64,000 nt of DNA from an uncultured Clostridia bacterium (GCA_945910815.1 CAMDZD010000011.1:1-64000); one strand, 5' to 3'; positions 8,052 to 18,472 are shown, counted from the stretch's first letter. Numbers and translations: made by a program. The notes: generated from the sequence alone by a model not told the origin.

Positions 8052-8083
8052 AGAATCAATCCTTTCTGAAATTTTATTTTAAA

Positions 8084-8124
8084 CAAAAATGTTTAGCGTA
8101 TTTATATTATACTAAACATTTTTG
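8084..8124. promoter_or_regulatory. Operator: perfect 13-bp inverted repeat around the xis -10 box
   Basis: CAAAAATGTTTAG at 8084-8096 and its exact reverse complement at 8112-8124 flank a 15-bp centre containing the -10 box. The arms occupy the -35/-10 spacer and the transcription start area. The neighbouring XRE regulator is the obvious candidate ligand, giving a simple on/off control of excision. Confidence 0.75.
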
Positions 8125-8134
8125 CTTTTGTCAA
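8106..8134 (-). promoter_or_regulatory. Consensus promoter of the xis-int-mob operon
   Basis: On the minus strand TTGACA (8134-8129), 17 bp, TATAAT (8111-8106). Its spacer is largely one arm of a perfect 13-bp inverted repeat, so a repressor bound there would block RNA polymerase. Confidence 0.88.
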
Positions 8135-8176
8135 GTGTTTTCTGAAAAATTCCTAAGCTTTTTTGCTATATTATTC

Positions 8177-8205
8177 TTGACCGCTGTTATTATTTATGAT
8201 ATAAT
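8177..8205 (+). promoter_or_regulatory. Promoter of the XRE regulator
   Basis: TTGACC (8177-8182), 17 bp, TATAAT (8200-8205). AAGGAG near 8223 precedes the ATG at 8238. It is divergent from the xis promoter and about 50 bp away. Confidence 0.82.
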
Positions 8206-8237
8206 GGAAAAAACGGCTTGCAAAGGAGTATTGAAAA

Positions 8238-8711
8238 ATGGCTATCGGAAACAAAATAAAGCATATCAGGAACTTGCGGGGTCTCACGCAGAAGGAGTTC
8301 GGCAGGCTTATCGGATTTGATGAAAATACCGCAGATGTAAGAGTTGCACAATATGAATCAGGCACACGAACACCAAAGGCGGACTTACTGCGGAAAATGG
8401 CAGAAGTTCTTGATGTGAATATCTGTTATCTTTCCGAACCGTCATTGTATTCAGCGGAAGAAATCATGTTCTCACTTTTTGAACTTGATGACAACTATCC
8501 TGTAAAAATCCTTGATACACCGAACGAAAAACATTCTGTCTGCTTTGATTCCGTACTTATGGACGGTTTTCTTGCGGAATGGCAGACACGCAAACAGGAA
8601 CTTGCGGACGGCACAATCACACCGGAAGAATATCTTGAATGGAAAATAAATTTCCCGAAAACTGCTGACGACTGCGGTAAACACGAACCGTCAAAGAAGT
8701 GGAAAGATTAA
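8238..8711 (+). CDS. XRE-family helix-turn-helix regulator of the element
   Basis: 157 residues. Residues 1-70 form a Cro/cI-type HTH (IKHIRNLRGLTQKEFGRLIG, then VRVAQYESGTRTPK and LDVNICYLSEP). The C-terminal half is acidic and of unknown fold. Divergent transcription from xis across a perfect inverted repeat suggests that it represses the excision/mobilisation operon; that is inference. It has its own promoter and a following terminator, so it is expressed separately, as expected for a maintenance regulator. Confidence 0.82.
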   Translation: MAIGNKIKHIRNLRGLTQKEFGRLIGFDENTADVRVAQYESGTRTPKADLLRKMAEVLDVNICYLSEPSLYSAEEIMFSLFELDDNYPVKILDTPNEKHSVCFDSVLMDGFLAEWQTRKQELADGTITPEEYLEWKINFPKTADDCGKHEPSKKWKD

Positions 8712-8723
8712 AATACATAACAA

Positions 8724-8756
8724 AAAGGTCTCGCCGATTATCTCAGCAAGACCTTT
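8724..8756 (+). terminator. Stem-loop terminator after the XRE regulator
   Basis: AAAGGTCT (8724-8731) pairs with AGACCTTT (8749-8756), followed by AATTTAT rather than a clean T run. The remaining bases up to guaA (8757-8885) hold no gene and may contain the element end. Confidence 0.65.
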
Positions 8757-8885
8757 AATTTATACAGTATTCAGGACTTCATAACCGCCTGATATATGGA
8801 ATAAGCCCGATATATCCGCTGTTATCAGAAACGTTATGTGTATATCATATATGCCGGAAAACAGGCATTTCCGGAGTGGATTTTA

Positions 8886-10430
8886 TTATTCCCATTCAAT
8901 AGTTGCCGGAGGTTTTGTGGTTACATCGTAAACTATTCTGTTTATATGGCTAACTTCATTTACAATTCTTGATGCTGTTGTTTCAAGAACATCATAAGGG
9001 ATTTTTGCAAAATCAGCAGTCATAAAATCAGTTGTAGTAACTCCACGGAGTGCAAGTGTATAATCATAGGTACGGCTGTCGCCCATTACTCCGACTGAAC
9101 GCATACTTGTCAGAACTGCAAAATACTGACTGATTTTTCTGTCAAGACCGGCTTTAGCTATTTCTTCACGGAATATATAGTCAGCGTCCTGAAGAATTTC
9201 AAGTTTTTCGTCAGTAATTTCACCGATAATTCTTATAGCAAGTCCGGGGCCGGGGAATGGCTGTCTCCATACAAGAACATCTGACAATCCGAGTTCAGTT
9301 CCGAGCTGTCTTACTTCGTCCTTGAAAAGCATGCGGAGAGGTTCAATAATTTCCTTGAAATCCACATAGTCAGGAAGTCCGCCTACATTGTGATGAGATT
9401 TTATTACTGCTGCATCACCTGCACCGCTTTCGATTACATCAGGGTATATAGTTCCCTGTACGAGATAGTCAACAGCACCGATTTTTTTAGCTTCCTGCTC
9501 GAATACTCTTATAAATTCCTCGCCTATGGTCTTACGCTTTGTTTCGGGGTCGGAAACTCCACGGAGTTTTGACATAAACTGTTCCTTAGCGTTGACTCTT
9601 ACGAAATTTATTCCCCAGTCTGCAAAAGCCTGTTCAACTTCATCACCCTCATTTTTACGCATAAAACCGTGGTCAACGAATATGCATGTAAGCTGATTTC
9701 CTACGGCTTTGGCAAGAAGTGCGGCTGCAACGGAGCTGTCAACACCTCCGGAAAGTGCAAGCAGTACTTTACCGTCTCCGACTTTCTTTCTTATATCTTC
9801 AACTGCGGTTTTAGCGTAATTGCTCATAGTCCAGTCGCCTGTACAACCACATACGTTTTTAAGGAAGCTGTCTATCATTTTTATTCCGTATTCAGTATGA
9901 TTTACTTCGGGGTGGAACTGTACCGCATAAAGCCTTTTATCGGGATTTTCCATTGATGCAACGGGACAGTTTTCGGTATGTGAAGTTATTTTAAAACCTT
10001 CGGGAAGTTCGGATATATAGTCCGTGTGGCTCATCCATGAAACTGCTTTTTCGGGAAGTTCCGGAATACCTCCGAAAATCAGGCTTGATTTGTCATAAAA
10101 TGTGTCTGTCTTGCCGTATTCAGATGATATGCATGATGAAACTTTTCCGCCTGCAAGATGTGCCATAAGCTGACAGCCATAGCATATTCCGAGAATCGGT
10201 ATTCCAAGCTCAAGAATTTCCTTTGAAATAGTCGGGGAGCTTTCAAGATATACGCTGTTAGGTCCTCCGGTAAAAATTATTCCAACGGGATTAAGCTTTT
10301 TTATTTCTTCTATAGATGTTTTGTAGCTCTTTACTTCACAGTATACTCCGCATTCACGGACTCTCCTTGCGATAAGCTGATTATACTGTCCTCCGAAATC
10401 AAGAACTATACATAACTGATGTGACGTCAT
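8886..10430 (-). CDS. guaA: GMP synthase (glutamine-hydrolysing)
   Basis: 514 residues, the normal length. A class I glutamine amidotransferase domain occupies 1-200, with the nucleophile C83 in GICYGCQ and the His/Glu pair in QFHPE. It is followed by the PP-loop ATP pyrophosphatase (ALSGGVDSS, near 225) and the GMP-synthase dimerisation domain, ending in KPPATIEWE. It converts XMP, ATP and glutamine to GMP. The 3' end is intact, and the mobile element lies immediately downstream, consistent with insertion at the guaA 3' end where such integrations reconstitute the last codons. Confidence 0.97.
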   Translation of the reverse strand: MTSHQLCIVLDFGGQYNQLIARRVRECGVYCEVKSYKTSIEEIKKLNPVGIIFTGGPNSVYLESSPTISKEILELGIPILGICYGCQLMAHLAGGKVSSCISSEYGKTDTFYDKSSLIFGGIPELPEKAVSWMSHTDYISELPEGFKITSHTENCPVASMENPDKRLYAVQFHPEVNHTEYGIKMIDSFLKNVCGCTGDWTMSNYAKTAVEDIRKKVGDGKVLLALSGGVDSSVAAALLAKAVGNQLTCIFVDHGFMRKNEGDEVEQAFADWGINFVRVNAKEQFMSKLRGVSDPETKRKTIGEEFIRVFEQEAKKIGAVDYLVQGTIYPDVIESGAGDAAVIKSHHNVGGLPDYVDFKEIIEPLRMLFKDEVRQLGTELGLSDVLVWRQPFPGPGLAIRIIGEITDEKLEILQDADYIFREEIAKAGLDRKISQYFAVLTSMRSVGVMGDSRTYDYTLALRGVTTTDFMTADFAKIPYDVLETTASRIVNEVSHINRIVYDVTTKPPATIEWE

Positions 10431-10486
10431 TCAATCATTCTCCATTCAATAAATTTTAATTTCTCTGCGAAATTAATCTAATTTCT

Positions 10487-10515
10487 ATTATGACATTTTT
10501 TTATAGAAATTGCAA
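10487..10515 (-). promoter_or_regulatory. Promoter of guaA
   Basis: Minus strand TTGCAA (10515-10510), 17 bp, CATAAT (10492-10487). The 112-bp gap to the RodA gene shows no guanine riboswitch that I can recognise. Confidence 0.6.
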
Positions 10516-10542
10516 TAGTTTCAGAAAAATTTCATAATGTTT

Positions 10543-11691
10543 TTACTCATCGTCATCATAGAACATATTATATTTTTTCTGATTGTGGCGGTATGCACTC
10601 ATCACAAGACCTATTGATGCATACATACATACCATTGCAGTTCCTCCTGCACTTAAAAACGGCAGAGGTACACCTATAACAGGCATTACTTTCAGAACCA
10701 TTCCTATATTCATAATGCAGTGGGAGAGAATCATTCCGAATACTCCCATACAGATGAATTTTCCCATACTGTCCCTTGTGACAGTGCTGTCAGCAAGTAT
10801 TTTAAGGCATATATACATAAGCAGTATTATTACGCCGAGAGTTCCCACAAATCCGAATACCTGACCTATATATGAAAACATAAAGTCGTTGTGCATTTCC
10901 GGAACTGATATATATGACTCATTTTTATTAAACAGTCCTTTTCCGAAAACACCGCCCGAACGCAGTGCGGATATTCCCAAATCCTGCTGATATTCAAGGT
11001 TTTGCGGGTCAGTTCCGGGGTGGAATAATATCAGTATTCGCTTTTTGTGAACAGTTCCGAGAACGAAATTCCATAAAAATACAACCGCAACCGCAAGAAG
11101 AATCGGAGCAGATACAAGATATTTCCACGAAATTCCTGCCGAAATCATCATCGATGCAAATATACAGCCGAATATTATAGCTGTTCCGTAGTCTCCCTGT
11201 ATACCGATAATTCCTATTGGTATCAGAGCATGTATGCAGAGCAGAAGCATATGCAGAGGTTCATTCATATTCTCCTCGTCACGTGAAAGATGATAAGAAA
11301 ATGAAAGTACAAACGAAAGTTTAAGAAGTTCGGAAGGCTGTAAGTTTATAAATCCGAGCTGAAGCCACGCCTGGTCATCAGCTCCGGCTCGCCTGTATCC
11401 GAGACTTGTAAACGTCAGAAGTACAAGCCCCATCGCTATCGGTATATATATATACCATAGCTTTGCGATTTTTTTATAGTCTATAAGTGAAATTACTATG
11501 CTTGTAAATATTCCAATAAAAATAGATACAAGCTGTGTTTTGTAATCATTCATTGAAACTCCGTCAAGCACCTGATTATAGCTTATTGAATATATCATCA
11601 GTACGCTTATTGCGGAGCATACTATTACAGCTAACATAAGTCCGCTGTCGTTTTTTTTCTGAACAGTTATTTTTCTGAATGCTGATTTCAT
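10543..11691 (-). CDS. rodA: RodA/FtsW/SpoVE-family peptidoglycan polymerase (SEDS)
   Basis: 382 residues from ATG 11691; AAAGGA seven bases upstream decides this start over an upstream TTG. About ten membrane segments. Family motifs include QPSELLKLSF in the middle and PVIGVPLPFLSAGGTAM near the C-terminus, where the GVPLPFLS wording fits RodA better than FtsW. SEDS proteins polymerise glycan strands from lipid II with a class B penicillin-binding protein. It follows comM by 11 bp, so the two are probably co-transcribed. It could equally be the FtsW of this organism. Confidence 0.85.
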   Translation of the reverse strand: MKSAFRKITVQKKNDSGLMLAVIVCSAISVLMIYSISYNQVLDGVSMNDYKTQLVSIFIGIFTSIVISLIDYKKIAKLWYIYIPIAMGLVLLTFTSLGYRRAGADDQAWLQLGFINLQPSELLKLSFVLSFSYHLSRDEENMNEPLHMLLLCIHALIPIGIIGIQGDYGTAIIFGCIFASMMISAGISWKYLVSAPILLAVAVVFLWNFVLGTVHKKRILILFHPGTDPQNLEYQQDLGISALRSGGVFGKGLFNKNESYISVPEMHNDFMFSYIGQVFGFVGTLGVIILLMYICLKILADSTVTRDSMGKFICMGVFGMILSHCIMNIGMVLKVMPVIGVPLPFLSAGGTAMVCMYASIGLVMSAYRHNQKKYNMFYDDDE

Positions 11692-11702
11692 TTTGTTTTC
11701 CT

Positions 11703-13229
11703 TTATCTGAACCAATATTTGCGGTCAAGACTTCTGTATTGTACCGCCTGAAATATATGCTTTTCGGAAATATTTTCACTGCCTTCAAGGTCGGCAATCG
11801 TTCGGGATATTTTCAGAATTTTATGATATGCCCTTGCACTCAAATCAAGCTTTTCAAAAGTTTTGCGGAGCTTTTCATTAAGTGCAGGCGGAATTGTACA
11901 GAATTTTTCAATTTCCGCCGGTGACATATTTGCATTGCAGTTTATTTTTGTACCCCTGAAACGTTCCGTCTGAATTTCTCTTGCGGATATTACTCTTTTT
12001 CTTATATCGGCAGAGGATTCTTCCTTTCTTGACGAAGAAAGTTCCGAAAAGTCAACGGGAGCGACTTCAATGTGCATATCTATTCTGTCAAGAACAGGCC
12101 CTGATATTTTTCCGAGATATGTCCTTACCTGCTTTTGCGAACAGATACATTCATGAGTCGGGTGTCCGAAATATCCGCAGGGACAGGGATTCATAGCTGT
12201 CACAAGCATAACGGAACAGGGATATGTAACCGTTTTTGATATTCTGCCTATCGTAATTACTCTGTCCTCCATAGGCTGTCGTAGTGCATCTATTGTAGTA
12301 TTGCCAAATTCGGGAAATTCATCAAGAAAAAGGACTCCGTTGTGTGCAAGAGAAATTTCTCCGGGGTGCGGAATAGTTCCTCCGCCTACAAATCCGACTT
12401 TTGAAATAGTGTGATGCGGTGAACGGAATGGTCTCTTAGTGATAAGAGGAGTTTTTCTGTCAATAAGTCCCGATATAGAATATATATTTGTAGTTTCAAG
12501 TGATTCCTCAAATGTAAGAGGCGGAAGTATTGACGGTATTCGTTTTGCAAGCATACTTTTTCCGCTTCCGGGCGAACCTATAAGCATTATATTATGACCT
12601 CCGGCACAGGCTATTTCAAGAGCCTTTTTAGCTGTATGCTGTCCCTTTACATCTGCGAAATCAAGTTCTTCAGTGTATGCGGTATCTTTCGGGATATACT
12701 TTTTCTCAGGCTGTATGAATATTTCGTCACAAAGATGATTTATAAGCTGTGAAACGTTGCTTACTCCGTATATTGTAACATCTTCCGCAACAGATGCCTC
12801 ATAGGCATTTTCTTCGGGAACGAATACGCCTTTTATTCCGAGTTCTCTTGCTTTCAGAACCATAGGCAGAACACCGTCCACCGGTCTTATAGTACCGTTG
12901 AGGGATACTTCGCCTATAAAAGCATAATCATCAAGATTATTCCTTATTATGTTCATAGCTTTTACAACGGCTACAAGGATTGCCACATCATAAATTGAAC
13001 CGGTTTTTTTAGTGCCGGCAGGTGCAAGGTTTACCATTACTGCCGAAGGCGGTATGCTTATGGAACACGCTTTCAGTGCGGAACGGATTCTGTCCTTGCT
13101 CTCCTTTACAGCCGTATCGGGAAGCCCGACTATATTGAATGACGGCAGTCCACGGCTTATATCAATTTCAACGTCAACTGCAAATGCGTTCAAGCCGTTA
13201 AGACCGAGACTGTTTATTTTTGCGAACAT
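11703..13229 (-). CDS. comM: YifB/ComM-family Mg-chelatase-like AAA+ ATPase
   Basis: 508 residues of normal length. The N-terminal Lon-protease-like (S16) fold contains PSFNIVGLPDTAVKESKDR. The AAA+ core has Walker A GSPGSGKSMLA and Walker B LFLDEF, and the C-terminal Mg-chelatase domain has the cysteine-rich PCPCGYFGHP. Members act as branch-migration helicases in natural transformation; in Firmicutes the role is less clear. Start ATG 13229 is preceded by GGAGATAAAAAATA. It overlaps the upstream membrane-protein gene by 32 bp. Confidence 0.92.
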   Translation of the reverse strand: MFAKINSLGLNGLNAFAVDVEIDISRGLPSFNIVGLPDTAVKESKDRIRSALKACSISIPPSAVMVNLAPAGTKKTGSIYDVAILVAVVKAMNIIRNNLDDYAFIGEVSLNGTIRPVDGVLPMVLKARELGIKGVFVPEENAYEASVAEDVTIYGVSNVSQLINHLCDEIFIQPEKKYIPKDTAYTEELDFADVKGQHTAKKALEIACAGGHNIMLIGSPGSGKSMLAKRIPSILPPLTFEESLETTNIYSISGLIDRKTPLITKRPFRSPHHTISKVGFVGGGTIPHPGEISLAHNGVLFLDEFPEFGNTTIDALRQPMEDRVITIGRISKTVTYPCSVMLVTAMNPCPCGYFGHPTHECICSQKQVRTYLGKISGPVLDRIDMHIEVAPVDFSELSSSRKEESSADIRKRVISAREIQTERFRGTKINCNANMSPAEIEKFCTIPPALNEKLRKTFEKLDLSARAYHKILKISRTIADLEGSENISEKHIFQAVQYRSLDRKYWFR

Positions 13230-14082
13230 TATTTTTTATCTCCGTTAATTTTTTATGATTTTTTTCGGGTTCAAAATCAAATCTGTTTGCATTTTCTGCA
13301 AATTTTCTTGCCGTTTCAAAATCGAAATCCTGATTCCGGATTTGATTTTCTTCACGTTTTTTCTTTCCGTCGCCTCTGTGAGGTATCTGAACGGGAGTTC
13401 CAGACGGTATTTCCATAGCAGTTTTTTCGGATTTTTTCTTTTCGGGGAATTTTTTTAGATATATATTTTCCGTAAGATTTTTTTCTATTTCCTCCATAGG
13501 CTTTTCTTCATCGGCATAATCTTCATGGTAATCCTTTGAAGTGTATTCGGGATTTTCAAGCTGATGTGTAAATCTTTCGCTGAAATAGGGAAATCCCTCT
13601 GTTTTTGAAATTACTTTGTAATCACGCCATGCACCGAGCATAGGGAAATATATAATTACTCCCGCAATTCCGAGAGCTGTTGTTAAAATATCACTTGTTC
13701 TCCCCCCGAAATTCATAAGGCACGACATGGGCATTGCAAGATATACCGAAAAAAGAATAACATTGCAGAATTTATATTTTGACTTTCCGCATACCGCAAG
13801 AATTATCAGAAGAAGTGATGTAATTATATTAAGCATACCCGAGAGAATGAGTCCGAATGAATTTGTCTGTCCCTTTCCGACCATAAGGTCTGAAAAAATT
13901 GAAAGCACGTTAAATCTTACACCGAACATTGAACCTGCTGAAAGTATCAGTGCTACTATAAACGTATAGTAAAATGCTTTTTTTCCCTTTTCGTTTATAG
14001 CTGTTATACGGTCACTGCAAAGTGTATAATGACTATGGTCGGGCATAGCCCTGTACTTTTCTTCACTGCTTAAAAGCACCAT
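13198..14082 (-). CDS. Membrane protein of unknown function with charged cytoplasmic tail
   Basis: 294 residues. Four hydrophobic segments lie between about 35 and 155, followed by a hydrophilic, Lys/Glu-rich tail of roughly 140 residues rich in EKK and NKK clusters. I do not recognise the family. ATG 14082 has GGAGGATTTTTTT in front. The last 32 bases overlap the comM start in another frame, so translation of comM may depend on this gene. The tail could be a protein- or nucleic-acid-binding extension, but the sequence alone does not say. Confidence 0.7.
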   Translation of the reverse strand: MVLLSSEEKYRAMPDHSHYTLCSDRITAINEKGKKAFYYTFIVALILSAGSMFGVRFNVLSIFSDLMVGKGQTNSFGLILSGMLNIITSLLLIILAVCGKSKYKFCNVILFSVYLAMPMSCLMNFGGRTSDILTTALGIAGVIIYFPMLGAWRDYKVISKTEGFPYFSERFTHQLENPEYTSKDYHEDYADEEKPMEEIEKNLTENIYLKKFPEKKKSEKTAMEIPSGTPVQIPHRGDGKKKREENQIRNQDFDFETARKFAENANRFDFEPEKNHKKLTEIKNNVRKNKQSRS

Positions 14083-14452
14083 AAAAAAATCCTCCGTTTT
14101 TTTATTATTATATCACTTTTCTTCAAATAAGTAAATATAATTTTTTTGTAAAAGAGTGGTTTGTAAATATAAACAAAAAATGCCTGATTTTTTGTTTATA
14201 AATCAGACATACTGCATAAAAATGGAAAATCCTCTTGACTTTCTTATTTATATGTATTATAATTAGTAAATGTATCGAAATGTAAAAGCATTGCCATTCT
14301 GACGCTATTATACCATAAACATACTGCTTTTGTCAATAGCCTTTGTTTATTTTTTTGTTTTTCAGAAAAGGCCATGCTTTTTTGTTTTGTACGGCATCAG
14401 AAAACAGGTTCTTTAACCTGCTTTACCCCACTATTTAAAGGAGGCTCCGCCT
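14083..14452. other. Intergenic region upstream of rpoB with a long leader
   Basis: 370 bp without a gene. It holds a stem-loop without T tract (CTGATTT 14184-14190 with AAATCAG 14200-14206), the rpoB promoter at 14235-14263, and a leader of about 180 nt ending in a small hairpin (CAGGTT 14405-14410, AACCTG 14415-14420) just before the ribosome site. No riboswitch or small gene was recognised. Confidence 0.7.
14235..14263 (+). promoter_or_regulatory. Promoter of rpoBC
   Basis: TTGACT (14235-14240), 17 bp, TATAAT (14258-14263). AAAGGAGG at 14437-14444 is the ribosome site. Confidence 0.82.
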
Positions 14453-17400
14453 ATGGTGAATGTTACACCTAAAAAGCTTGGCAAAAATACCCGTATGAAC
14501 TTCGGAAAAATTAATGAAGTTCTTGAAATGCCTAACCTTATCGAAGTTCAGAAAAATTCCTACGAGTGGTTCAGAACTGAAGGCCTTAAAGAAGTTTTCC
14601 GTGATATGACTGCTATAACCGATTATAACGGAAATCTCTTTCTCACTTTCAAAGATTACAAGTTCGACGATACCCCTAAATATACTATTGCCGAATGTAA
14701 GGAACGTGATGCTACTTATCAGGTCGCTTTAAGAGCTACTGCTATCCTCACTAACAAGGAAACCGGTGTTTCTTCTGAAAGTACAGTATACCTCGGAGAT
14801 TTCCCGCTTATGACCGAAAGCGGTACTTTCGTTATAAACGGTGCGGAACGTGTCATAGTTTCACAGCTTGTCCGTTCACCCGGTGTTTATTATGCCTCTG
14901 AAAAGGATAAAACCGGTAAGGATTTATTCAAAACTACTGTTATTCCCAACAGAGGTGCGTGGCTTGAATATGAAATGGATTCAAACGACATCGTTTATGT
15001 AAGAATCGATAAAAACAGAAAAATTCCGATTACCACTTTCATAAGAGCTATCGGTCTCGACAGCGATGACGATATATTTGAATTTTTCGGTGCTGATGAA
15101 CGTCTTAAACAAACCATTCTTCAGAAAGACAGCACTAAAAATCATTCTGATGCTATAATAGATGTCTATAAAAAACTCCGACCCGGCGAACCCCCCAACG
15201 AAGAAAATGCCGTTGCTCATCTCAATAACCTTTTCTTCGATGCAAAAAGATATGAACTCTGCCGTTTCGGAAGATATAAATATAACAAAAAACTCGGCAT
15301 AGCTTCAAGACTTGCCGGACATGTTCTCTCAAGACCTATCGCAAATCCTGTTACAGGTGAAATTATTCTCGATGCAGGCGAACTTGTTTCATACGAAAAA
15401 GCCTGCGAAGTTGAACAGGCAGGCGTTTATGAGGCTTTCGTTACTGTTGAAGTAAAGGAATACTATACAAACGAACTCGGTGAAAATGCTATCAGAACCG
15501 TTGAAAAAGAAGTTAAAATCATCGGAAACGGTATGGTTGACATTAAGGGATATGTTAATTTTGATGCCGAAAAATACGGCATAAACGAAAAGGTTTCTTT
15601 CAGAGTTCTTCAGGAAATTATCGAAAATTCCGCTGATGAGGAGGAAATCGAAGAAAACGTTAAAAAACGTGTTGATGACCTTATTCCAAAACACATCGTT
15701 CTTGATGATATATATGCTACTATAAGCTACTTCCTCAACCTCTGTGACGGTGTCGGAACTGTTGACGATATTGACCACCTCGGAAACAGACGTATCCGCT
15801 GTGTCGGCGAACTTCTCCAGAATCAGTTTAAAATAGGTTTCTCACGTATGGAAAAAAATATACGTGAAAAAATGAATACACAGAGTCAGGATACTACTCA
15901 CCTCACACCCCAGAATCTTATAAACATAAGAGCAATATCTTCCGCTATAAAGGAATTTTTCTGCTCCTCACCTCTCTCACAGTTCATGGACCAGAATAAC
16001 CCTCTTGCTGAACTTACTCACAAGAGACGTCTTTCAGCTCTCGGACCCGGCGGTCTTTCAAGAGACAGAGCCGGATTTGAAGTGCGTGACGTTCATTACA
16101 GCCACTACGGAAGAATGTGTCCTATTGAAACTCCTGAAGGCCCTAACATCGGTCTTATTTCCTACCTTGCTACTTTCGCAAGAATTAACGACTACGGCTT
16201 TATTGAAGCTCCTTACAGAAAAGTCGACAAGGCAACCGGCGTTGTTACAAATGAAGTTGTTTATATGACTGCTGATGCAGAAGACAATTATATTGTCGCA
16301 CAGGCTAATGAACCCCTTACAGAGGACGGCCATTTTGCAAAGCCTAAGGTTACTGCAAGATTCCGTGAAAAAATCCTCGAGTGCGAGAGGGAAAGAGTCG
16401 ACTTTATGGACGTTTCACCTAAAATGGTTGTATCAGTTGCAACTTCTATGATTCCGTTCCTTGAAAACGATGACGCAAACCGTGCGTTGATGGGTTCAAA
16501 CATGCAGAGACAGGCTGTCCCGCTCCTCAAGACTGAAAGACCTTTTGTCGGAACAGGTATGGAATACAAGGCAGCTGTTGACTCAGGCGTTTGTCTTGTT
16601 TCAAAATACAACGGAACTATTACTTTTGTTGATGCTGACCACATAAATATGATTGATGATGAGGGAATTGAACATAAATATACTCTCACAAAATTCAAGC
16701 GTTCAAATCAGGGTACATGCATAAATCAGCGTCCTATCGTAAGTGTCGGCGAAAAAGTCAAGGTTAATCAGGTTCTTGCCGACGGTCCTGCTACTTCCGA
16801 GGGCGAAATCTCAATAGGTAAAAATGCTCTAATCGGCTTTATGACTTGGGAAGGCTATAACTATGAAGATGCCGTTCTCCTTAATGAACGACTTGTGCGT
16901 GAAGATGTTTTCACTTCCGTTCATATCGAAGAATACGAAATTGAATGCCGTGAAACCAAATTAGGTCCCGAAGAAATTACAAGGGATATTCCCAATGTCG
17001 GCGAAGATGCTCTCAAAGACCTCGACGAAACCGGTATTATCCGCATAGGCTCTGAAGTTCATTCCGGTGATATTCTTGTCGGAAAGGTTACGCCAAAGGG
17101 TGAAACTGAACTTACTGCCGAAGAAAGACTCCTCCGTGCGATATTCGGTGAAAAAGCCCGTGAAGTGCGTGATAATTCACTTAAAGTTCCTCATGGCGAA
17201 TCCGGTATCGTTGTAGATGTAAAAGTATTTACACGCCAGAACTGCGACGAATTAAGTGCAGGAGTAAATATGCGTGTACGCTGTTATATTGCTCAGAAAC
17301 GTAAAATCACTGTCGGCGATAAAATGGCAGGCCGTCACGGAAACAAGGGTGTCGTTTCAAGAATCCTCCCCGAAGAAGATATGCCTTTCCTCCCCGACGG

Positions 17401-18397
17401 CACTCCGCTTGACATCGTTCTTAACCCTCTCGGCGTTCCTTCACGTATGAATATAGGTCAGGTTCTTGAAGTTCATCTCGGTATGGCTGCAAAGGCTCTC
17501 GGCTGGCATATTATGACCCCTGTCTTTGACGGTGCTCACGAAGAAGATATCCGTGAATGCTTCCGTATGGCTAACGAACAGAATAAAGACCACTGCAATG
17601 ATGAATTTACTCTCAACACTATGGACAAGGTTATCAATCCAAAGGCTCTCGAAATGTCAGAGGACGGAAAGTTTACTCTTTATGACGGACGAACAGGCGA
17701 AAAATTCGATAACCGTGTTACTGTCGGATATATGTATTACCTCAAGCTCCATCACCTCGTTGATGATAAGATTCACGCACGTTCAGTAGGTCCTTACGCT
17801 CTTGTTACTCAACAGCCACTCGGAGGCAAGGCACAGTTCGGCGGTCAGAGATTCGGTGAAATGGAAGTATGGGCTCTGGAAGCTTATGGTGCTGCTTATA
17901 CGCTTCAGGAAATCCTTACTGTCAAGTCTGACGATACAATAGGACGTGTAAACGCTTATGAGGCTATCGTCAAGGGTCAGAATGTTCCTAAGCCGGGTAT
18001 TCCGGAATCATTCAAGGTTCTTGTAAAGGAACTTCAGGCTCTCGGTCTTGATATAAAGGTTCTTGACGAAAATCAGCAGGAAATCGACCTCAAGCAGAAT
18101 TTCGATGATGACGACAAGTCAAGAAATACTGAATATTCCGATGAGAAAACAGAAGACCTTACAAAATACAGCGATGATGATATAAGAGAGGCAGGCTACC
18201 TTGTCAACGGCGAAAAATCCAATGACGATGACTCCGACTCTTTTGAAAACGAAAATATGGGTATCGATGACGATGACGATGACGATATAGAAGACAATGA
18301 AGATACCCTCGATTGTTATGATACTCCTTTCTCATATGATGACAATGATAATGATGATGGTGATAACGCACTTTCTGAATTGTCCAACGATTATTAA
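14453..18397 (+). CDS. rpoB: DNA-directed RNA polymerase beta subunit
   Basis: 1314 residues, longer than the usual clostridial length of about 1230-1250. Core motifs are normal, including the rifampicin region at about 505-540 ([31 protein letters not shown]), which has no classic resistance substitution. The extra length is an acidic C-terminal tail from about residue 1215; 27 of the last 58 residues are Asp or Glu, including seven Asp in a row. It has its own promoter, and the genes usually upstream (rplKAJL) are absent. rpoC follows after 75 bp. Confidence 0.97.
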   Translation: MVNVTPKKLGKNTRMNFGKINEVLEMPNLIEVQKNSYEWFRTEGLKEVFRDMTAITDYNGNLFLTFKDYKFDDTPKYTIAECKERDATYQVALRATAILTNKETGVSSESTVYLGDFPLMTESGTFVINGAERVIVSQLVRSPGVYYASEKDKTGKDLFKTTVIPNRGAWLEYEMDSNDIVYVRIDKNRKIPITTFIRAIGLDSDDDIFEFFGADERLKQTILQKDSTKNHSDAIIDVYKKLRPGEPPNEENAVAHLNNLFFDAKRYELCRFGRYKYNKKLGIASRLAGHVLSRPIANPVTGEIILDAGELVSYEKACEVEQAGVYEAFVTVEVKEYYTNELGENAIRTVEKEVKIIGNGMVDIKGYVNFDAEKYGINEKVSFRVLQEIIENSADEEEIEENVKKRVDDLIPKHIVLDDIYATISYFLNLCDGVGTVDDIDHLGNRRIRCVGELLQNQFKIGFSRMEKNIREKMNTQSQDTTHLTPQNLINIRAISSAIKEFFCSSPLSQFMDQNNPLAELTHKRRLSALGPGGLSRDRAGFEVRDVHYSHYGRMCPIETPEGPNIGLISYLATFARINDYGFIEAPYRKVDKATGVVTNEVVYMTADAEDNYIVAQANEPLTEDGHFAKPKVTARFREKILECERERVDFMDVSPKMVVSVATSMIPFLENDDANRALMGSNMQRQAVPLLKTERPFVGTGMEYKAAVDSGVCLVSKYNGTITFVDADHINMIDDEGIEHKYTLTKFKRSNQGTCINQRPIVSVGEKVKVNQVLADGPATSEGEISIGKNALIGFMTWEGYNYEDAVLLNERLVREDVFTSVHIEEYEIECRETKLGPEEITRDIPNVGEDALKDLDETGIIRIGSEVHSGDILVGKVTPKGETELTAEERLLRAIFGEKAREVRDNSLKVPHGESGIVVDVKVFTRQNCDELSAGVNMRVRCYIAQKRKITVGDKMAGRHGNKGVVSRILPEEDMPFLPDGTPLDIVLNPLGVPSRMNIGQVLEVHLGMAAKALGWHIMTPVFDGAHEEDIRECFRMANEQNKDHCNDEFTLNTMDKVINPKALEMSEDGKFTLYDGRTGEKFDNRVTVGYMYYLKLHHLVDDKIHARSVGPYALVTQQPLGGKAQFGGQRFGEMEVWALEAYGAAYTLQEILTVKSDDTIGRVNAYEAIVKGQNVPKPGIPESFKVLVKELQALGLDIKVLDENQQEIDLKQNFDDDDKSRNTEYSDEKTEDLTKYSDDDIREAGYLVNGEKSNDDDSDSFENENMGIDDDDDDDIEDNEDTLDCYDTPFSYDDNDNDDGDNALSELSNDY

Positions 18398-18411
18398 TCC
18401 CCTTTTTCAGC

Positions 18412-18441
18412 CCTGTGCCTGAACTTAAAATCAGGCACAGG
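18412..18441 (+). other. Stem-loop in the rpoB-rpoC intercistronic gap
   Basis: CCTGTGCCTGA (18412-18422) pairs perfectly with TCAGGCACAGG (18431-18441) around an 8-nt loop. No T run follows, so it is more likely a processing or partial-attenuation signal than a terminator; rpoC has no promoter of its own that I can see. Confidence 0.75.
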
Positions 18442-18472
18442 CTAAATCCAGCTTTTTTGAGGAGGAAAAAAA

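Larger units (their letters stand above)
1..8885. mobile_element. Integrated mobilisable element carrying Argonaute and DNA methyltransferase cargo
   Basis: The stretch holds excisionase, tyrosine integrase, a mobilisation RHH protein, a RepA-like ATPase, a Mob/Pre relaxase and a phage-type XRE regulator, followed by cargo (Argonaute, adenine methyltransferase, methyltransferase remnant). No conjugative type IV secretion genes are visible, so it looks mobilisable rather than self-transmissible, unless they lie left of the window. The right border is inferred at the 3' end of guaA, a known integration hotspot. The left border is outside the window. I looked by eye for a second copy of the guaA 3' end within 1-8885 and did not find one. 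Confidence 0.78.

Noticed and set aside
8757..8885. Search for a direct repeat of the guaA 3' end inside 1-8885 as the second attachment site
   Set aside because: No copy was found by eye; the other end must lie outside the window, if the model is right.
14184..14206. Stem-loop considered as a terminator or riboswitch upstream of rpoB
   Set aside because: No T tract follows on either strand, the stem is only seven base pairs, and there is no recognisable aptamer; kept only as a note in the intergenic entry.
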